Assembly (NCBI RefSeq): GCF_963678195.1
Contig: NZ_OY782759.1
Location: 1,054,001 to 1,118,000, forward strand
Origin: an uncultured Hyphomonas sp.
GTDB lineage: Bacteria; Pseudomonadota; Alphaproteobacteria; Caulobacterales; Hyphomonadaceae
Direction of reading: 5' to 3'
DNA length: 64,000 bases
The notes under the pieces were generated by a model that was not told the origin of the DNA, did not search any database, and saw only the letters and a list, made by a program, of their open reading frames with translations. Shown here piece after piece: positions 61,224 to 64,000 of this stretch. The position numbers and the translations under genes were made by a program. Positions within the stretch are counted from its first letter, which is position 1. Each line of letters starts with the position of its first letter.

Positions 61224-61243
61224 GGTGATTCTATCGAATCACC
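61224..61243. promoter_or_regulatory. Perfect 8-4-8 palindrome containing two GANTC sites
   Basis: GGTGATTC (61224-61231) and GAATCACC (61236-61243) are exact reverse complements around TATC. Both arms contain a GANTC site. The palindrome ends 16 bp before the start of the PAS gene, where it could act as an operator or a leader hairpin. Two further GANTC sites lie at 61191-61195 and 61198-61202. Confidence 0.5.
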
Positions 61244-61259
61244 ACGGGGGTGGCTGTAG

Positions 61260-61754
61260 ATGACCAAACAGAATGTTTTCAGAGGTGTAACGGCTGTCCA
61301 GCGCAGCCTCATCGACTATTGGTGCCAGCTCAGCGAATCGGATGGCTTCCCGCGCCGCGAATCGATCGACCCGGGACACCTGCGGTCCATGCTGGCCAGC
61401 ATTTCCATCGTCGAGTTCGACGAATCGGGGGCAGGGCGCTTCCGAATCGCCGGGTCCCGCCTGCGCGACCTGCTGGGATTCGAAGCTCGCGGCCGCCGGG
61501 TCGAGGACGTGGCCGGCACGGCGGCGGAGACGTTTGCGCTTGGCCTGTCCGCCGCAATTGACCGGGGGACACCGGTCGGCGGCGTGATCGAGACCGGCAA
61601 CCGGTTGCACGCCTGGCTGCGCCTGCCGCTGGCCGGAGCAGATGGCCGGATCAACCAGGTCCTGTGCCATGACGAGGAACTGGCCAGCCGCCGCCTGCTG
61701 ACGCCGCCGGGTGGGGCCGCTATCCACCAGAAATCGAACCTCCACGCCGCCTGA
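61260..61754 (+). CDS. PAS domain protein (PAS_5, PF07310 type)
   Basis: A 164-residue single-domain PAS_5 protein. The pattern LIDYWCQLSESDGFPRR, then IDPGHLRSMLASISIVEF and RFRIAGSRLRDLLGFEARG fits the family, common in alphaproteobacteria. Ligand unknown; no output domain. It is rich in GANTC sites in its promoter region and 5' third. ATG at 61260 has GGGGGTGG upstream. Confidence 0.85.
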   Translation: MTKQNVFRGVTAVQRSLIDYWCQLSESDGFPRRESIDPGHLRSMLASISIVEFDESGAGRFRIAGSRLRDLLGFEARGRRVEDVAGTAAETFALGLSAAIDRGTPVGGVIETGNRLHAWLRLPLAGADGRINQVLCHDEELASRRLLTPPGGAAIHQKSNLHAA

Positions 61755-61857
61755 ATCCCCTGTGGCGCCGGGCGCTGCATTGCGCGGATAGGAAAGTTAT
61801 CCTACACTGCCTGATCTCGGGTAGTCTTCTGCCTGTTCCAGACAACAGGAGGATGAC

Positions 61858-62223
61858 TTGCCGGATTTCGATCCCCAGAAAGATGAAGACCGCGCCTATC
61901 TTGCCGGCGCCCTGACGGCCTATGCGCTCGGGCTGAAGGCAGAGGATGTGCTCAGTGGCGGGCGGGGGTCTCCGGCAGAGTCCCGCGCCCGGCAGGTGGC
62001 GATGTACCTGCTGCGCGCGAGTCTGGGCATGAGCCTCAGCCGGGTCGCACGGGCCTTCACGCGGGACAGGTCGACGGTGTCCTATGCCTGTCAGGTGATC
62101 GAGGACCTGCGTGACGACCCGGATTTCGACATCTGGCTGGAGCAGCTGTCTGTCGGGCTTTCCAGCGTTGCTGTGCTGGGCGAGGCCCCGACGGAAGACT
62201 TGCGGATTGCCCATGCCGGCTAA
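61858..62223 (+). CDS. Stand-alone DnaA domain IV-like DNA-binding protein
   Basis: A 121-residue protein resembling the C-terminal DNA-binding domain of DnaA (Bac_DnaA_C). The helix-turn-helix region MYLLRASLGMSLSRVARAFTR with RDRSTVSYACQVIEDLRDD corresponds to the DnaA-box recognition helix (RDHTTVxHAxxxIE in DnaA). No AAA+ domain is present. Start is TTG at 61858 with AGGAGG 6 bases upstream. It overlaps the DUF6456 gene by 11 bases. It might compete at DnaA boxes or bind related sites. Confidence 0.85.
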   Translation: MPDFDPQKDEDRAYLAGALTAYALGLKAEDVLSGGRGSPAESRARQVAMYLLRASLGMSLSRVARAFTRDRSTVSYACQVIEDLRDDPDFDIWLEQLSVGLSSVAVLGEAPTEDLRIAHAG

Positions 62224-62857
62224 GCCAGAGCGCCCTCTGTCCGGCTGGCGGGCCCGACGACTCCTGCGCGCGGGCGGCCTGATCGTGCGGGATGGAGCAG
62301 CCTTCCGGCTTCATCAGAGAGCGGATGAGCGTAGCCGCCGCTGCGGCCGGGTGCCGCCGCATATCGTGGCGCGCCTGAAAGGGCAGCAGCTGCTGGTCTC
62401 CTTTCGCGGCGATCCCGACCGGCAGGTACAGGCGGGCGATGCACCGGCGGTGCGGTTAAAGCCGCTCGCGGTATCAGACCCGCTGGACGGCAATGCCCCG
62501 GAAAGCCTGCTGGAACTGGCTGTAACCGGTTGTGCGGAAGAGACCCGGCTGCGCGCGGCGGCCAGCCGGTTCGGCGCGGATTATCATCTGGCGGCCTCTC
62601 CGGGCGGGCGGCGCACAGACGATCCGCGCCTGCAGCGGGCGGCGCTGGGCCGGCTTGAGGCAGTAGAAAAAGAGCTTGGCGCAAACGCGGCTGAAGCTGC
62701 GGAAATGCTGGTTCTGGACCGGCTCACGCTGTCGGCCTTTCGGCATGTGACCGGTCAGGGCGCGGCTGAGGCGCACAGTGTTCTGGTGCAGCTGGCCGAG
62801 GTGTATGGGCTGCTCGCGCCGGGTCAGGCAGTGGGCAGGGCTTTGGCATCGTCCTGA
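62213..62857 (+). CDS. DUF6456 domain protein
   Basis: A 214-residue protein. The C-terminal ~130 residues match the DUF6456 layout known in alphaproteobacteria (RRTDDPRLQRAALGRLEAVE, then MLVLDRLTLSAFRHVTGQG and VLVQLAEVYGLL). ATG at 62213 gives an 11-base overlap with the DnaA-domain gene; the longer frame is not credible. The N-terminal part is basic (WRARRLLRAGG). Often found beside DnaA-like or helix-turn-helix genes; function unknown. Its 3' end overlaps the convergent sufE by 34 bp. Confidence 0.75.
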   Translation: MPAKPERPLSGWRARRLLRAGGLIVRDGAAFRLHQRADERSRRCGRVPPHIVARLKGQQLLVSFRGDPDRQVQAGDAPAVRLKPLAVSDPLDGNAPESLLELAVTGCAEETRLRAAASRFGADYHLAASPGGRRTDDPRLQRAALGRLEAVEKELGANAAEAAEMLVLDRLTLSAFRHVTGQGAAEAHSVLVQLAEVYGLLAPGQAVGRALASS

Positions 62858-63243
62858 ATGCGGGCCAGCATGGAAGCGAGGCCATTGGAGCGCTGCGCCG
62901 TCAGGGCACCGCTGACGCCAATCTCGTCCAGGAAGGCCCTGGCATCGAAGGACAGGATCTCTTCCTTCGTCGCGCCATTATAGAGCTGGATGAGCAGGGC
63001 GATCAGGCCGGACACGATCATCGCGTCTGACTCTGCCCGCAGGACCAGCTTGCCGTCTTCCCAGCCCGTGACCAGCCAGACCTGGCTGGCACAGCCGCGC
63101 ACCCGGGTTTCCTCTGTCCGCTCATGGGCTTCCAGTGGCGGGTTTGCCTTGCCCAGATCGATGATGTGGGCGTAGCGCGCCTCCCAGTCTTCGAGCCAGG
63201 AGAAGTCTTCGCGGATTTCGGCGGCGGTTTCGGCAATGCTCAT
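62824..63243 (-). CDS. sufE: SufE-family sulfur acceptor protein
   Basis: A 139-residue protein that accepts sulfane sulfur from the cysteine desulfurase SufS for Fe-S cluster assembly. The acceptor cysteine is in RVRGCASQVWL. The opening MSIAETAAEIREDFSWLEDWE is family-typical and sets the start at 63243, though ATG at 63255 is also possible; neither has a clear ribosome-binding site. No sufBCDS genes are adjacent. Its 3' end overlaps the DUF6456 gene by 34 bp. Confidence 0.92.
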   Translation of the reverse strand: MSIAETAAEIREDFSWLEDWEARYAHIIDLGKANPPLEAHERTEETRVRGCASQVWLVTGWEDGKLVLRAESDAMIVSGLIALLIQLYNGATKEEILSFDARAFLDEIGVSGALTAQRSNGLASMLARIQDDAKALPTA

Positions 63244-63270
63244 GCGCGCTGACATGGGGCATCCGGCCAC

Positions 63271-63306
63271 AAAAGAAAACCCCCGGCGGCCATGGGCCCC
63301 GGGGGT
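63271..63306 (-). terminator. Rho-independent terminator of the last gene
   Basis: On the minus strand ACCCCCGG (complement of 63299-63306) pairs with CCGGGGGT (complement of 63279-63286) and is followed by TTTTCTTTT (complement of 63271-63279). It lies 23 bp beyond the stop of the minus-strand gene at the window edge. Confidence 0.8.
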
Positions 63307-63328
63307 GAAGGTTGAGAGATGGAGGAGC

Positions 63329-64000
63329 TTACTGGTAGACCCCGCCGATGCACTTGCCGACATCGGCGAGCGCGTGCTCTCCGATACAGAAAGGTACTTC
63401 GTACTGCTGGTTTGCAGCCGCAACGCACTGTTGCAGGTTCAGGTTGGCCATGTTCATGCAGCCGCGGGTTTCGCGTTCGGACATGGCGCTGGACATCTGG
63501 GCCGGTGTCGCGGCCTCAGCGCCCATGACGCGGAAAGCGGCGAGGGTGGCGATCTGGTCGGCGATCGGCTCCTTGCCATATTTCACGCGCTTGCGGTTGA
63601 GTTTGAGACCGGAGGTCATCGCGGCCGGGAAACGGACAGCGCTGGCGGCGCCAGAGACATTGTCCCAAAGCGACGGGGCGCCGGGGGAACCAGCCTGCAC
63701 CAGCACGCCATCGATGTCCGCCGCGCTGAAGGCGTTGACCAGCGGCTGGCTGGCCGGAATGCCGGCCTTCTGGATCCGGTCGAGCGCCGTGGCCTTGGCG
63801 CCTGAATTGCCGATCTTGGCTTTGGCCCAGCCGGATGCCTGCAGCGAATAGGCTTGTTCCTTCACGAAAGCGGCCGCACTGGTCAGGCGGCGGCTGTCGG
63901 CTTCGGTCGCGGCAAGGGCCGCGCTGACGGCCGTGTCGCCGCCATTCAGCGTACGGGCGTAACGCACGTCGTTGGCCAGGCCGGTCATCATGGCGTCGCG
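63329..64000 (-). CDS. Unknown protein, 5' end outside the window
   Basis: An open frame running off the right edge; the visible 223 codons include in-frame ATGs at 63991 and 63988 but the frame continues upstream (Arg-Asp-Ala before them), so the true start is probably outside. The visible part is Ala-rich and helical, with four cysteines near the end (RGCMNMANLNLQQC, then EVPFCIGEHALADVGKC). No family is recognised. A terminator follows at 63271-63306. Confidence 0.7.
   Translation of the reverse strand, partial: RDAMMTGLANDVRYARTLNGGDTAVSAALAATEADSRRLTSAAAFVKEQAYSLQASGWAKAKIGNSGAKATALDRIQKAGIPASQPLVNAFSAADIDGVLVQAGSPGAPSLWDNVSGAASAVRFPAAMTSGLKLNRKRVKYGKEPIADQIATLAAFRVMGAEAATPAQMSSAMSERETRGCMNMANLNLQQCVAAANQQYEVPFCIGEHALADVGKCIGGVYQ

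Overview
The window is 64 kb of GC-rich, densely coded chromosomal DNA from an alphaproteobacterium. I infer Caulobacterales/Hyphomonadaceae (Hyphomonas-like). The pointers are a MucR-family regulator, a DUF2336 protein, the long tandem-domain dCTP deaminase, O-succinylhomoserine sulfhydrylase (MetZ), clustered GANTC (CcrM-type) sites, and interspersed palindromes of the kind common in this group. No rRNA, tRNA, CRISPR array, transposase, integrase or prophage gene was found. Nearly all of it looks like core chromosome with a few accessory insertions.

Layout. 1-3.4 kb: the 3' part of clpA with its terminator, then a serine hydrolase. 3.5-6.3 kb (minus): kdsA-rluE-mscS operon. 6.3-7.3 kb: an intergenic stretch with an undescribed 26-codon ORF preceded by a perfect 15-nt Shine-Dalgarno match, then an RcnB-like secreted protein. 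7.4-14.3 kb: arfB, then (minus) nnrU-like, panB, yfgM, bamB, der and arsM. 14.5-17.3 kb: two lipoproteins, a DUF3297 protein, a small ORF running into an inverted repeat, and a 600-bp gap built of palindromic repeats. 17.4-23.4 kb: a GGDEF-EAL protein, an SDR, a sulfotransferase-family protein and a repeat protein with an ion-channel-like C-terminus. 23.4-31.3 kb (minus): acyl-CoA dehydrogenase, DUF4166 reductase, DCC protein, a second sulfotransferase-like gene flanked by a ~97-bp duplication of the ABC-F 3' end, ABC-F with an overlapping upstream ORF, and a ThiO-like oxidase. 31.4-35.2 kb: a Fur-box-preceded ferric iron ABC transporter. 35.2-41.8 kb: M48/TPR protease, DsbA-like protein, apaG, metZ, dcd, and a GST divergent from a WYL regulator with a candidate operator between them. 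41.8-50.6 kb (minus): a long run including purF, cvpA, radA, mlaF, mlaE, alr and an MFS transporter. 50.7-60.6 kb: a DoxX-like protein, a DUF2336 protein and a nine-gene Mrp-type cation/proton antiporter operon closed by a strong terminator. 60.7-64 kb: MucR, a PAS_5 protein, a stand-alone DnaA-domain-IV protein overlapping a DUF6456 protein, sufE, and the 3' part of an unknown gene.

Functional themes. Envelope maintenance is well represented: BamB, YfgM, a BepA-like protease, MlaEF, KdsA, MscS and Alr. Ion homeostasis includes the Mrp complex, the Fur-linked iron importer and the channel-like repeat protein. Regulators with plausible cell-cycle links include MucR, a GANTC-rich PAS gene, a DnaA-domain-IV protein and a GGDEF-EAL protein with a near-CtrA box.

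The observations I rate most worth a second look are: the 26-codon ORF with its extreme ribosome-binding site; the ABC-F 3'-end duplication around a sulfotransferase gene; the uORF overlapping abc-F; the Mrp operon with archaeal Mbh-like gene order and three antiporter-type subunits; and the DnaA-domain-IV/DUF6456 pair.
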